Positions 30,754-39,050 of a DNA stretch of 64,000 bases are shown here, in pieces; within the stretch, counting starts at the first letter, position 1; each line of letters starts with the position of its first letter. The stretch is taken from positions 105,198 through 169,197 of IMG/VR virus record IMGVR_UViG_3300027974_000020; one strand, 5' to 3'. The DNA comes from a virus. The position numbers and the translations under genes were made by a program. The notes beneath the pieces were generated by a model. It was given only the letters and a program-made list of their open reading frames with translations, had not been told where the DNA came from and did no database searches.

Positions 30754-32163
30754 ATGAGAAAGTCTATTTCCTGGATTGTTTCCGCATCTTTGATCGGAAC
30801 ATTATTTTTTATAAACAGTCCTCAAGTTGATGCTAAGGTATCAATGGACGTAATGCAGGCCACTGGTCCTGTACAGTTTAAATTAAATTTAACTAAAGCT
30901 ATTCCTTACATCTCTGCAAACATCCCGTACGATTCGGGATACAAGGGACAAGGTAGCTACGTAGTAGTTATTGATTCTGGTGTGCAATCTGATCACCCAT
31001 TCCTTGCAGGCAAAGTAGCTCTTGAGGCATGCTTTGCTCCTGTATGCCCTAACGGTACCACTAAGCAGATTGGACCGGGAGCTGCTAAACCAGTTCACTG
31101 GCACGGCACTCACGTAGCTGGAATTATTGCAGGTTCCAATGCAACCATGCACGGTGTTGCACCAGAGGCAAAGATTATTGCTGTCAATATCTTTAATGCT
31201 GCTGGTTCAACTTACGATGAAAATATTATTGAAGCACTTACGTGGGTTGATTCAATATCTTCTGAGTATAATATCGCAGCGATAAATATGTCTTTGGGTA
31301 CTTCTCAAGTATTTAAAACTTCATGCAATAATTATATTCCAGCACTTACATCTATTATCTCTACGCTTAAATCAAAAAATATTGCTACTGTTGTTGCCGC
31401 AGGAAACGGCTATGCATACGGCATGAGTTCTCCTGCGTGCATTACTGACACTGTTAGTGTGGCAGCAACTTATTCTGACAGAGATCTTATTACAAACTTT
31501 TCTAATGTTCATGAAGATACAGATCTTTCTGCTCCCGGTAGTGGAATAAATTCTTCAGATTCTTATTCAAGCTATCGTGTAGCTTCAGGTACATCTATGG
31601 CCGCACCAATGGTTGCTGGTTCATATGCTGTATATCGATCTAAATTTGGCATTCAATCAGTTGATAAAGTCACTTCTGATTTTAGAACTACTGGTATTGA
31701 TGCCAAAGATGATTATACTTCTGTGATTACAAAACGTATAGATTTTAAATCTTTATTTAGTACTGGTTTACCTCCAACTACTACAACAATACCTCCAACA
31801 ACAACAACTACTTTACCCGGAGCAACCACTACAACAACCACAACAATACCTCCAACGGATGAAGAAGTAGAGTTTGGTTTATCAATTCCTTATATTGTAT
31901 CTTTAAAGAAATATAAACCTAATACATCTTATATGTATGTAGATTTTGTTTATAGATACAATGAAACTAAATTATCTTCTTTCATTCTTGATTGTAGATA
32001 TAACAATTTGCCAAATGCTACAAAAGAAGTTTCAGACCGTAATAAAAATTATAATAATTATTTTATTAAAATTTCTACTGCGTCTATTCGTTCATGCAGA
32101 ATGGCTGCAGTAGCTTACGATGGTACAATCGGCCAATATAGTAAATTTGTTTTAGTTAAATAA
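30754..32163 (+). CDS. Secreted subtilisin-family serine protease (S8)
   Basis: 469 residues, SD AAGGAG. A signal peptide covers residues 1-27 (QVDA end). The catalytic triad is intact: Asp74 in VVVIDSG, His117 in HGTHVAG, Ser281 in GTSMAAPM, with oxyanion Asn in AAGN. A Thr/Pro linker (PPTTTT units, about 345-372) joins a roughly 95-residue beta-rich C-terminal domain with a Cys pair. A secreted subtilase is unusual for a phage. It may clear surface proteins during exit or entry, or process virion proteins outside the cell. Confidence 0.92.
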   Translation: MRKSISWIVSASLIGTLFFINSPQVDAKVSMDVMQATGPVQFKLNLTKAIPYISANIPYDSGYKGQGSYVVVIDSGVQSDHPFLAGKVALEACFAPVCPNGTTKQIGPGAAKPVHWHGTHVAGIIAGSNATMHGVAPEAKIIAVNIFNAAGSTYDENIIEALTWVDSISSEYNIAAINMSLGTSQVFKTSCNNYIPALTSIISTLKSKNIATVVAAGNGYAYGMSSPACITDTVSVAATYSDRDLITNFSNVHEDTDLSAPGSGINSSDSYSSYRVASGTSMAAPMVAGSYAVYRSKFGIQSVDKVTSDFRTTGIDAKDDYTSVITKRIDFKSLFSTGLPPTTTTIPPTTTTTLPGATTTTTTTIPPTDEEVEFGLSIPYIVSLKKYKPNTSYMYVDFVYRYNETKLSSFILDCRYNNLPNATKEVSDRNKNYNNYFIKISTASIRSCRMAAVAYDGTIGQYSKFVLVK

Positions 32164-32189
32164 TTTTAACAAAAAACAATGACTTTGTT

Positions 32190-32265
32190 GCGCTTTTAGC
32201 TCAGCCGGTAGAGCACCGGACTTTTAATCCGTTGGTCCCGAGTTCGATCCTCGGAGGGCGCACCA
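32190..32265 (+). tRNA. tRNA-Lys (anticodon TTT), CCA encoded
   Basis: Acceptor GCGCTTT/AGGGCGC with G-U pairs, anticodon loop CTTTTAA, T-loop TTCGATC. Discriminator A is followed by a genomic CCA. Confidence 0.95.
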
Positions 32266-32335
32266 TACTAGAAATAATAACATACTGTGATATGTCTTTC
32301 TAGCTTTTTTAATTACAACAACATTAGGAGAATAT

Positions 32336-32680
32336 ATGCCACCATTTGGTAACAAACAAAAAAGAGCAGAAGACAAACGTTCTTCTAATGAAATCGCTAT
32401 AGATTCTGCTAAAACGTCTACCTATAATCTGTGTACTCCAATGTATAAAGCCGAACATATTCGTTTACGCAATCCCATTACTGGCTTAGACAAGCTGTAC
32501 TCTGTTTCTGATCCAGCATTTTATGAAGCTTTTTATGAACTTTCTCAATTGGGTCTTCAAGATAAACTCATGCTTGAAATTGAAACATTTACTGCATCTA
32601 TAGATCCCGACTGGCAACCAGTCTATGATTCTCTTCAAGGCTATTTAAAGGCTAAGGAAAAAGAAAACCAAAATGTTTAA
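32336..32680 (+). CDS. Unknown 114-aa protein
   Basis: A basic start (GNKQKRAEDKRS) then a helical domain (AFYEAFYELSQLGLQDKLML). SD AGGAG. Overlaps the next gene by 8 nt. No family recognised. Confidence 0.6.
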   Translation: MPPFGNKQKRAEDKRSSNEIAIDSAKTSTYNLCTPMYKAEHIRLRNPITGLDKLYSVSDPAFYEAFYELSQLGLQDKLMLEIETFTASIDPDWQPVYDSLQGYLKAKEKENQNV

Positions 32681-32873
32681 AAATATAGTTCTTAAAAATA
32701 TAGATTCAGCTCAAAAGAGAAGAGATTCTTTTATCAAAAAGACTCCAGATGATATCTCTAGTATTCGCTTTTGGGATGGATACATATACGCTTTAAATAC
32801 ACTTGTATCAGTTCTCCCCGAAGAGTCTGATCAACAGGATATCGAAGATGAATGGTGGCAGGCAATTAAATGA
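32673..32873 (+). CDS. Small protein with WWQAIK tail (paralogue of 33637)
   Basis: 66 residues. FWDGYIYALNTLVSVLP and a terminal EDEWWQAIK match the end of the 137-aa product at 33637 (YWEGYVDALDYAIDLVP, EEDWWQAIK). The two share a C-terminal module, probably from duplication. Function unknown. Overlaps neighbours by 8 and 4 nt. Confidence 0.6.
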   Translation: MFKNIVLKNIDSAQKRRDSFIKKTPDDISSIRFWDGYIYALNTLVSVLPEESDQQDIEDEWWQAIK

Positions 32874-33184
32874 AAATTAATAATATTAAACCTGGTAGTT
32901 CGACTATACTTATATTGAACTATCTTGGAATGAGAAAAAGAAACAAAAAACAATGGACTACTTTAAAGGAAATTGCAAACTTTTTTCCTCATAAGTTTAC
33001 AAGTAACACAAAAAAAACTGGTAATCTTTCTACTGCTATTAATCGTTTAGTTGAATCTAATTTTATTGTTAACAAAAAAATTAATAATGTAGATAACTAT
33101 TCTATTACTTCACTAGGTTCTGTTGTACCTTTTCAAGTTGCTTCCAATGCAAAAAAGAAATCAAAAGGTGTTATTTATGAATGA
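32870..33184 (+). CDS. Putative winged-helix DNA-binding protein
   Basis: 104 residues. LKEIANFFPHKF ... LSTAINRLVESNFIVNKK ... NYSITSLG reads as helix, recognition helix and beta-wing of a winged HTH. Basic overall. ATGA overlap upstream, 8-nt overlap downstream. A regulator is likely, but the target is unknown. Confidence 0.5.
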   Translation: MKINNIKPGSSTILILNYLGMRKRNKKQWTTLKEIANFFPHKFTSNTKKTGNLSTAINRLVESNFIVNKKINNVDNYSITSLGSVVPFQVASNAKKKSKGVIYE

Positions 33185-33635
33185 ACTACAATTACAGATA
33201 GAGGAACTTAAGAAAAAAATAGTTCCTGAATACTGGAAATCAATAGATGTTGACGAAGGCTGGTATCAAATTGTTATTGATTGCGATAAAGAACTAACAC
33301 AAATAGATCCTGACTATCAAATATATCAAATAAAAGAAAAGTTTGGTAGGCTTCGTTATTATCACAAGGCTTCTCAACCATTTGAAGAAAAAATTTATTT
33401 AAAACTAGCATCTATCGTAAGTAAATATGAAGCTCTTTCTAGTTGCACTTGTGAAGCCACTGGTCTTCCCGGTTTACTTATGAAGTCTCCAAATGGATAC
33501 TACAAAACATTAAATCCACAATGGACTTCTACATCTGAAGTTTATAGTAAATATACTATAGTTAAACATGATACTTATAAACAAACAGATGACATGTTAC
33601 CTTGGCAGCATTCTGATGATAGTGACTACATCTGA
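33177..33635 (+). CDS. Conserved phage protein (EKFGxLRYY family)
   Basis: 152 residues from ATG 33177, within the previous gene's end. WYQIVIDCDKELTQIDPDY, QIKEKFGRLRYYHKAS, then CTCEATGLPG is the pattern of a small protein found in many phages of Actinobacteria and other hosts: DPDY, EKFGxLRFY, CxxTGxPG. Its role is unknown. The two Cys may be part of a metal site. Confidence 0.65.
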   Translation: MNELQLQIEELKKKIVPEYWKSIDVDEGWYQIVIDCDKELTQIDPDYQIYQIKEKFGRLRYYHKASQPFEEKIYLKLASIVSKYEALSSCTCEATGLPGLLMKSPNGYYKTLNPQWTSTSEVYSKYTIVKHDTYKQTDDMLPWQHSDDSDYI

Positions 33636-33636
33636 T

Positions 33637-34050
33637 ATGGATACTGTAGATTGGTATAAAGTTTCTCAAGATTGGAAAAAAACAGCAGAACTTTTAGCAA
33701 TAAATATTGGCAATGTTAAATCTGCTCAAGAAATTTATCAGGATATTGCTGATGGTTTATATGATAGAGTTCGCGAAAAAATGGCTATTGAAAAAAATAC
33801 TCAAAATACATTTGATTCCATTCATGATTATGTAAATGTAATTTCTCAAAAAACTTTAATGGCAGAAGCCCAAAGATCGTTAGCAGAAGCTGATGGCACT
33901 AGTGATTATTATTACTGGGAGGGTTATGTTGACGCATTAGATTATGCTATCGATCTAGTCCCTAATTATAATGATTCTCCAGAAACTGAATCACCCGCCG
34001 TAAAAGCTGCTTATGATCTTGAAGAAGATTGGTGGCAAGCAATAAAATAA
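33637..34050 (+). CDS. Unknown 137-aa helical protein (paralogue of 32673)
   Basis: Starts just past the previous stop. An N-terminal helical domain is followed by the shared module YYWEGYVDALDYAIDLVP, then EEDWWQAIK. Ends 5 bp before tRNA-Met. Function unknown. Confidence 0.6.
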   Translation: MDTVDWYKVSQDWKKTAELLAINIGNVKSAQEIYQDIADGLYDRVREKMAIEKNTQNTFDSIHDYVNVISQKTLMAEAQRSLAEADGTSDYYYWEGYVDALDYAIDLVPNYNDSPETESPAVKAAYDLEEDWWQAIK

Positions 34051-34055
34051 TAAGA

Positions 34056-34128
<73 letters not shown>

Positions 34129-34157
34129 CTATATCTATAATTAACAAAGGATACTAT

Positions 34158-34304
34158 ATGAAAAAAATAAACGGTAATAAGCTGCGTAAAAAGCTGCACA
34201 AAATTCTTCCTAATTCTTCTTTTGATAAAGATAATGAAGGTCAGGTTATTATTTACACAGGTTTAAAAGAAACCAAAAACCAAAATTACAAGGTAAAAAA
34301 ATGA
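34158..34304 (+). CDS. 48-aa basic protein, unknown
   Basis: SD AAAGG; Lys-rich (KINGNKLRKKLHKIL), then a short beta-strand. ATGA overlap with the next gene. Confidence 0.5.
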   Translation: MKKINGNKLRKKLHKILPNSSFDKDNEGQVIIYTGLKETKNQNYKVKK

Positions 34305-34465
34305 ACAAGAAAAACTTTATTTCTTTATATAAGATGAATCGCCTATGGGGCGACAGTAGACTTGAAGCAGCATACTGGGCATTGCGCGGTAAAGCATTTC
34401 TTACTTCTTTTGAAGGTCGTCTATTAGAAGACCAAATAGTACAATATGAGAATTGGGGCGATTAA
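34301..34465 (+). CDS. 54-aa protein, unknown
   Basis: Helical: ISLYKMNRLWGDSRLEAAYWAL then RLLEDQIVQYENW. Overlaps the previous stop by ATGA. Confidence 0.5.
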   Translation: MNKKNFISLYKMNRLWGDSRLEAAYWALRGKAFLTSFEGRLLEDQIVQYENWGD

Positions 34466-34470
34466 ATATT

Positions 34471-34674
34471 GTGTCTCAAGGAATAAACTGCAATCCTAAA
34501 AAAATTATTCAATGGTTTACTGATAGCGAAAAATGTTTAATGCATTCAAATACATCGTTTCTTGAAGTTGTTGAGATTACTTTATCCAATGATCAATTAG
34601 ACGCATTGATTAAACAGGGAGAGAAAGTTACTAATCAACTTAAAGAAGATAAAAGAAACCCAAAATTATGTTGA
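34471..34674 (+). CDS. 67-aa protein, unknown
   Basis: GTG start 5 bp after the preceding stop, no SD, so coupling is likely. Two Cys and an acidic-basic helix (LSNDQLDALIKQGEKV). Overlaps the next start by 7 nt. Confidence 0.5.
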   Translation: MSQGINCNPKKIIQWFTDSEKCLMHSNTSFLEVVEITLSNDQLDALIKQGEKVTNQLKEDKRNPKLC

Positions 34675-34811
34675 CCGATTACATTGCCCACACATTAACA
34701 AAATTTAAAAAACAAAAATATGAAAACAAACGCAAAGATTCACACTCTATACACATGCGTATACGTCGTCATCAATCTAAGCGTAGGATAGACGGAGACT
34801 TCAATGCTTAA
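34668..34811 (+). CDS. 47-aa very basic protein
   Basis: Fourteen or more Lys/Arg and several His (HMRIRRHQSKRRID). Probably binds nucleic acid. Overlaps both neighbours. Confidence 0.45.
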   Translation: MLTDYIAHTLTKFKKQKYENKRKDSHSIHMRIRRHQSKRRIDGDFNA

Positions 34812-34905
34812 TAGTAAATTTAAAATTGCAGTTTATATCACCATAGCTACTATGTATATGTTTTTTATGATTTCACTAATTGCTTCTTGCGTTGAAAGTT
34901 TATAA
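34804..34905 (+). CDS. 33-aa membrane micro-protein
   Basis: A single hydrophobic helix (IAVYITIATMYMFFMISLIA) ending CVESL. TAATG shared with the next gene. Confidence 0.5.
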   Translation: MLNSKFKIAVYITIATMYMFFMISLIASCVESL

Positions 34906-35084
34906 TGAGTGATCAAATTAAAAATACAGAATCATTTAAACTTATTCAACAAATGCCAAGAGGAGAATGCTCTTATTGTGACCTAGAGTATGACAAGCCT
35001 ACTGGCTTCTTTCCGCCTCACACAGCGTCTCCTAGGTGCCAATCAGGGCATTATAATCACTGTACATGTGATACTTGTTTTTAA
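34905..35084 (+). CDS. 59-aa zinc-finger-like protein
   Basis: CSYCD near residue 26, then C, H and H, then CTCDTC at the end: enough ligands for one or two zinc ions. Function unknown. Coupled to 34804. Confidence 0.55.
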   Translation: MSDQIKNTESFKLIQQMPRGECSYCDLEYDKPTGFFPPHTASPRCQSGHYNHCTCDTCF

Positions 35085-35111
35085 ACAATATTAAACAACA
35101 AAGGATATATT

Positions 35112-35354
35112 ATGACAACTTTACCAGCTATAGAATTACCGCTTAATCCTGAATCTTATTACGGTCAAAGCAGCACTATACCAAACCTCATGCCTAATTC
35201 TTATATATATATTGGCCCTTCCCGCACTGCTACAGCTGTTCTTGTAAATCATATTAATTACAACCCACAAGGGTGGCATGAATTATACACAGATCATGCT
35301 GTTTATATTGCCTTACCAAATACTAGAGTAGCTTTTAAAAATGATAACTTATAA
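35112..35354 (+). CDS. 80-aa protein, unknown
   Basis: Beta-rich, Tyr/Asn/Pro-rich (NSYIYIGPSRTATAVLVNHINY). SD AAAGGA. No family recognised. Confidence 0.55.
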   Translation: MTTLPAIELPLNPESYYGQSSTIPNLMPNSYIYIGPSRTATAVLVNHINYNPQGWHELYTDHAVYIALPNTRVAFKNDNL

Positions 35355-35365
35355 GGAGATTTACT

Positions 35366-35860
35366 ATGGGCATGGATGTCTATGGAAGAGAACCAATCAG
35401 TGAGGTTGGATCTTATTTTAGAAATAATGTTTGGTGGTGGCGGCCACTTTGGAATTATTGCATAACTCAATATCCAGAATTAACTGAAGAAGTTGCAGAC
35501 AATGGTCACAGTAATTCTGGAGATGGATTAGATGCAAAGAAAGCTTATGAATTAGGTAAGAAGTTACAAGAAGATATAGATTCAGGAGTTGTTCTTCAGT
35601 ATAAAGAAGAATATATGCAATATATAGAATCTTTACCTATGTTAGATTGCGAATATTGTGAAGGCACTGGAACAAGACGTGACAAATTAATTGCTACTGA
35701 CACTCCTACTGTGCCTTGCGGTTCTGCTCCGGTTAATTGCAACGTATGCAGTGGTGCCGGTAAGGTTAAAGATTTTTCCGCAAATTATCCATTTTCTGTT
35801 GAGAACGTTCAAGAATTTTCTAAGTTCCTTGTTTGTTCTGGTGGATTTAATATATGGTAG
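35366..35860 (+). CDS. DnaJ-like zinc-finger protein
   Basis: 164 residues. CEYCEGTG and CNVCSGAGK, about 30 residues apart, are the two halves of a DnaJ-type zinc site. The N-terminus (MGMDVYGREP, VWWWRPLWNY) resembles a small phage family with a GMDVYG start. Probably a chaperone-like or protein-binding module. Overlaps the next start by 7 nt. Confidence 0.65.
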   Translation: MGMDVYGREPISEVGSYFRNNVWWWRPLWNYCITQYPELTEEVADNGHSNSGDGLDAKKAYELGKKLQEDIDSGVVLQYKEEYMQYIESLPMLDCEYCEGTGTRRDKLIATDTPTVPCGSAPVNCNVCSGAGKVKDFSANYPFSVENVQEFSKFLVCSGGFNIW

Positions 35861-36054
35861 ACAAGTCAATTCTTACTGTTCCTCCAGTTCATTTTATGAC
35901 AAAAATACTGGAACGTTATCAACAACAGCTCAAAACATTGGGTTATATAGATGCTCTTGTAAATTATAAAAACTCAATGCAGAATTTGTATATTAGATAC
36001 AATCCTCATATCAGGAGAAGATTTATCACTAGAGATAATGTTCTTCCTAATTGA
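35854..36054 (+). CDS. 66-aa basic protein, unknown
   Basis: Helical and basic (KILERYQQQLKTLGYIDAL, NPHIRRRFITRD). Overlaps the zinc-finger gene by 7 nt; stops 1 bp before tRNA-Thr. Confidence 0.5.
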   Translation: MVDKSILTVPPVHFMTKILERYQQQLKTLGYIDALVNYKNSMQNLYIRYNPHIRRRFITRDNVLPN

Positions 36055-36055
36055 C

Positions 36056-36127
36056 GCCCGTTTAGCTCAGTGGTAGAGCTCTGCACTTGTAATGCAGTGG
36101 TCCTCGGTTCAATCCCGAGAGCGGGCT
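36056..36127 (+). tRNA. tRNA-Thr (anticodon TGT)
   Basis: Acceptor GCCCGTT/AGCGGGC, D-arm TAGCTCAGTGG, anticodon loop CTTGTAA on a CTGCA/TGCAG stem, T-loop TTCAATC. Confidence 0.95.
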
Positions 36128-36129
36128 CT

Positions 36130-36224
36130 AGACAGCAGCGTGTCTTACTGGAAACAGTGGGTGAACCTAATGATGTAATTAGCACGTGAGACACATATTC
36201 TCTTGGCATCACTGCTGTCTTTTA
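36130..36224 (+). ncRNA. Two-tier hairpin RNA after tRNA-Thr
   Basis: Outer stem AGACAGCAG/CTGCTGTCT (9 bp) and inner stem GTGTCTTAC/GTGAGACAC (9 bp with one G-U), ending in TTTTATCTTT. It may be a terminator for the tRNA, or a stable small RNA. The loop (about 37 nt) has no coding sense. Confidence 0.55.
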
Positions 36225-36252
36225 TCTTTGATAATGATATGATAGGATCAAT

Positions 36253-36459
36253 ATGTTTTTTAAAAAAACTGTCAAAGTAGTATTGATATCTGATTCTACT
36301 GATAGAATTATAGATACAATAAAGTTTTCTAAAAAAGAATTTGATCTATTTAAACAATTGGCAGAAAACAACAATATGACCATTGATCAGTTTTTTTCAT
36401 TTGCTTTAAACAATGCTTTAAAACAGCACCCATTAGATTTAGAAGGAAAGTTACAATGA
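36253..36459 (+). CDS. Putative small RHH/HTH-type protein
   Basis: 68 residues. VVLISDSTDRIIDTIKFSKKEFDLFKQLAE and NMTIDQFFSFALNNAL give a beta-strand and two helices, a possible ribbon-helix-helix regulator. SD AGGA. Low certainty. Confidence 0.45.
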   Translation: MFFKKTVKVVLISDSTDRIIDTIKFSKKEFDLFKQLAENNNMTIDQFFSFALNNALKQHPLDLEGKLQ

Positions 36460-36490
36460 CGATTAATCGAATAGGCAGCATATAAGACAC

Positions 36491-36566
36491 AGGGCGGTAT
36501 ACCCTCACTCTTATAAGGTGTTGAAAGGTTAGTTGGTTCACGTGGGTTCAATCCCCACCCGCCCTA
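36491..36566 (+). tRNA. tRNA-like element with intact acceptor and T-arm only
   Basis: AGGGCGG/CCGCCCT (7 perfect pairs), T-arm GTGGG-TTCAATC-CCCAC and discriminator A are all normal. Between them, 41 nt do not fold into standard D and anticodon arms: CACTCTTATAAGGTG could carry TAT, and AGTTGGTT, a D-loop-like sequence, comes after it rather than before. It is a degraded, permuted or decoy tRNA. Confidence 0.5.
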
Positions 36567-36580
36567 CTAGAAAGAATTTT

Positions 36581-36862
36581 ATGAAGAAAAATCAAGTTGA
36601 TCAGTTATTTGAGGAAACTTATTCTTCTTATAGCAATAAAATAAACGATAAAGTTATTGAAATACAATCTATTATTATGGAGATAACAGATACTACTTCA
36701 AAGTATTCTTCATTAAAAGAAACTCTTACTTCTCTTTTTGTAAATGAAGATTTTGATGACAATGACACGTTACAAGTTTATGAACTTTTTTCTGCTATAA
36801 TAAGAGATATTAATAGATTGAATCAAGATCTATTTAACATCATGCAAAAAGAAATTAAATAA
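36581..36862 (+). CDS. 93-aa coiled-coil protein
   Basis: Continuous acidic helix with heptads (VIEIQSIIMEITDTTSKYSSL, IIRDINRLNQDLF). No family recognised. Starts 14 bp after the tRNA-like element. Confidence 0.55.
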   Translation: MKKNQVDQLFEETYSSYSNKINDKVIEIQSIIMEITDTTSKYSSLKETLTSLFVNEDFDDNDTLQVYELFSAIIRDINRLNQDLFNIMQKEIK

Positions 36863-36867
36863 TTTTA

Positions 36868-37182
36868 ATGTTAAATCAAAATCCTAATGAACAAGATTTT
36901 ACTTGGCACAATAAAGCTGCATGTAAAGACCTCCCTGCAGATGTATTTTTTCCACTTAACTATAATGCCTCTTCTTTAGAACAAGCAAAACAAATATGTT
37001 CTAGTTGTCCTGTCAAGGTTGAATGTTTTCAAGATGCAATTAGCAACAACGTTTACGGTATATGGGCCGGCACTACAGAATACCAAAGAAGAAATATTGT
37101 AAATAATTATTACAATGGTGAATATAAAGTAATTACTTTAAAAGAAGCTAAGTATATTTTAAATTCAATAATAAAATCTTAA
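36868..37182 (+). CDS. WhiB-like Fe-S protein (copy 3)
   Basis: 104 residues. AACKD, CSSCPVKVEC and GIWAG give the four cluster cysteines and the turn. The C-terminal region (NNYYNGEYKVITLKEAKY) is not the usual basic tail. Follows the coiled-coil gene by 5 bp. Likely modulates host sigma factor activity. Confidence 0.92.
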   Translation: MLNQNPNEQDFTWHNKAACKDLPADVFFPLNYNASSLEQAKQICSSCPVKVECFQDAISNNVYGIWAGTTEYQRRNIVNNYYNGEYKVITLKEAKYILNSIIKS

Positions 37183-37227
37183 ATCTAATTCAAAGTACTA
37201 GACCTACCTTAGTAAGGATGTACTCCC

Positions 37228-37980
37228 ATGAGCGAGAATTCATATTCTCAAAGCGATGATGATCTTTTCGATTACGATCCTTCTATCGAAAAACCAAAAG
37301 AACAATTATATAATCCGGTTTCAGATATTAAATCAGATAACACACTTCTTAGTGATTTATCCCGGAATATAAAAAATAATGATGACCAAACTTTTGATGG
37401 TCACACGGAAATACGTGTAAAATTAGCTGAAGCAATTCTTGGTTCTTACGACAAATGGATTAATAACGCTAGTTCTGTAGCCTATTTTAGCACCTTAAAC
37501 ACAATGCTTGACGAACTAACAAATGGTCGTTTTAGTGTTATGTATTTCTATAACACAATAGAACAAAAGATACTTCGTCGGATTAATATTAACACTTTAA
37601 TAGGTGAATCTTTTATTGTTAAAAATGACAACACTAAAGATAGTTTAAAAGATTTCTTAGGCAGAATAGGCATCTCTTATGATGGCCCTTATCTTTCAAC
37701 CTATGTAGGAACATTGGTTAGAATATCTAATCACATTCTTATACGGGAAAGAGCAATGTATCTTTCTTTGTCTGAAAGACTTCAGCTTCCTTGTAATCCT
37801 TTAATTTCTCAAGATAGTCCAAACTTTGAAGAAGTTATTGCACTAAGCCAATTTACTGTTACTGATCAACAAGAGAAAATTATTCAAAATCAATTTATCC
37901 ATAATTCTGACGAATACTTTTTAGAAAAACTTAACAATATTAATTTATCTAATATTAACTTTAAAATTAGATCTATATGA
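37228..37980 (+). CDS. Unknown 250-aa acidic protein
   Basis: A disordered acidic N-terminus (SQSDDDLFDYDPS) then a helical domain with FLGRIGISYDGPYLSTYVG and LSERLQLPCNPLI. No motif recognised. ATGA overlap with the site-2 protease gene suggests linked function. Confidence 0.6.
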   Translation: MSENSYSQSDDDLFDYDPSIEKPKEQLYNPVSDIKSDNTLLSDLSRNIKNNDDQTFDGHTEIRVKLAEAILGSYDKWINNASSVAYFSTLNTMLDELTNGRFSVMYFYNTIEQKILRRININTLIGESFIVKNDNTKDSLKDFLGRIGISYDGPYLSTYVGTLVRISNHILIRERAMYLSLSERLQLPCNPLISQDSPNFEEVIALSQFTVTDQQEKIIQNQFIHNSDEYFLEKLNNINLSNINFKIRSI

Positions 37981-38426
37981 ATTCAAAATTTAAGTCTATT
38001 TTTATGTTAATAATTACAGCTTCAGCCCTTGCTGCGATAAATTATACTATTGTTCATTCACCAACAGTATTTATTATCACTGCTGTACTTATTGCTCATG
38101 AATTGGGACATTATTTTGCTGCTATTTCTAATGGCGCAAAAGCAGACATCCCATATATTATACCTTTTCCATTTTTTGGAATAGGAATAACAAGAATTAA
38201 AAACTTTAAAAAATTAGATCCACAGGTTAGAAAGTCCATACTTCTGTTTGGACCTACTGCTGGTGTATTTACTGCTATTATAATTTTATTATTGTCTTTT
38301 ATAACTTCTCTTATAACTCCAATTTCAATTTTAATTATAGCATTGTTTGAAATCTTGTTTAATTACTTTGGTTCTGACGGAAAAAAGTACCGTCAAGCTG
38401 AAAAAGATATAGTGTTTGCTGCTTGA
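37977..38426 (+). CDS. Site-2 protease-like membrane metallopeptidase (M50)
   Basis: 149 residues. Two to four membrane helices hold AHELGH (His41, Glu42, His45), the M50 zinc motif. GPTAG and a later NYFGSDGKKYRQAEKD could supply the distal Asp ligand (N-x-x-x-x-D-G in the family). It is the minimal S2P core, without PDZ or CBS domains. It could cut membrane-anchored anti-sigma or host signalling proteins, which would fit the three WhiB genes. An M50 peptidase in a phage is very unusual. Confidence 0.75.
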   Translation: MNSKFKSIFMLIITASALAAINYTIVHSPTVFIITAVLIAHELGHYFAAISNGAKADIPYIIPFPFFGIGITRIKNFKKLDPQVRKSILLFGPTAGVFTAIIILLLSFITSLITPISILIIALFEILFNYFGSDGKKYRQAEKDIVFAA

Positions 38427-38469
38427 TATATTATCATATCCCACACTTATCTCACAGAAAGATCTAACA

Positions 38470-38691
38470 ATGAAAAATGAACAGGAACTTCGCAATACAA
38501 TATCTGAATACCTTGATGATTGTTGTTTTGATATTCACGGAATATCCTCTTCATCTTCTCTATCTTCTGCTTCCGAAGTTCAGCTTGCTAGAATTCTAAC
38601 AAAAATAGCCATAGGAACTGCTTCCATATGGTGGTCTGTAATTGAGTTTAGAGATTTTATATCTAACAGAAAAATATCGAAAGGGTTGTAA
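38470..38691 (+). CDS. 73-aa protein, unknown
   Basis: A Ser-rich middle (GISSSSSLSSAS) and an amphipathic helix (LARILTKIAIGTASIWWSVIEF). Start ATG 38470 with AAAGA upstream. TAATG overlap with the next gene. Confidence 0.5.
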   Translation: MKNEQELRNTISEYLDDCCFDIHGISSSSSLSSASEVQLARILTKIAIGTASIWWSVIEFRDFISNRKISKGL

Positions 38692-39050
38692 TGACTAATA
38701 TTGATAGATTTCATTTTTCATTTGAAATGGCTTCTAAAGTAAAAAAACAATTGGAAGATGAAGCTTTTATTTTAAAGCAAAGAATTGATAAAATTGTTGA
38801 TCATTTTACAATAAGCGACACACCCATATTGAGGTTTATTCTTAATATGGAACCTAATAGAGATGACTTAAAAAAATTATCTAAAGCCTTAGATCGCTTG
38901 GCTGATATAGTCCAAGTTTATGAAGGCATTATGACAAAGCTTTCTGTTGTTAAAGCAGCGGAATCAGATCCAAATTGGTTTGCTTTGGCATTTGGTGATT
39001 TTGAAAAAGAGATTGATCAAGATATAGAAACGTTCTTTAACGCAAATTAA
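38691..39050 (+). CDS. 119-aa helical protein, unknown
   Basis: Charged helices (VKKQLEDEAFILKQRIDKIV, DDLKKLSKALDRLADIV). Precedes the ubiquitin-like cassette by 22 bp and may be co-transcribed with it. No family recognised. Confidence 0.55.
   Translation: MTNIDRFHFSFEMASKVKKQLEDEAFILKQRIDKIVDHFTISDTPILRFILNMEPNRDDLKKLSKALDRLADIVQVYEGIMTKLSVVKAAESDPNWFALAFGDFEKEIDQDIETFFNAN

Noticed and set aside
31780-31860. ACA/ACT-rich tract considered a DNA repeat locus.
   Set aside because: It encodes the Thr/Pro linker of the subtilase; the repeat is a protein linker.
37228-37980. 250-aa acidic protein considered a sigma factor.
   Set aside because: No region 2 or 4 motifs could be found on reading it.
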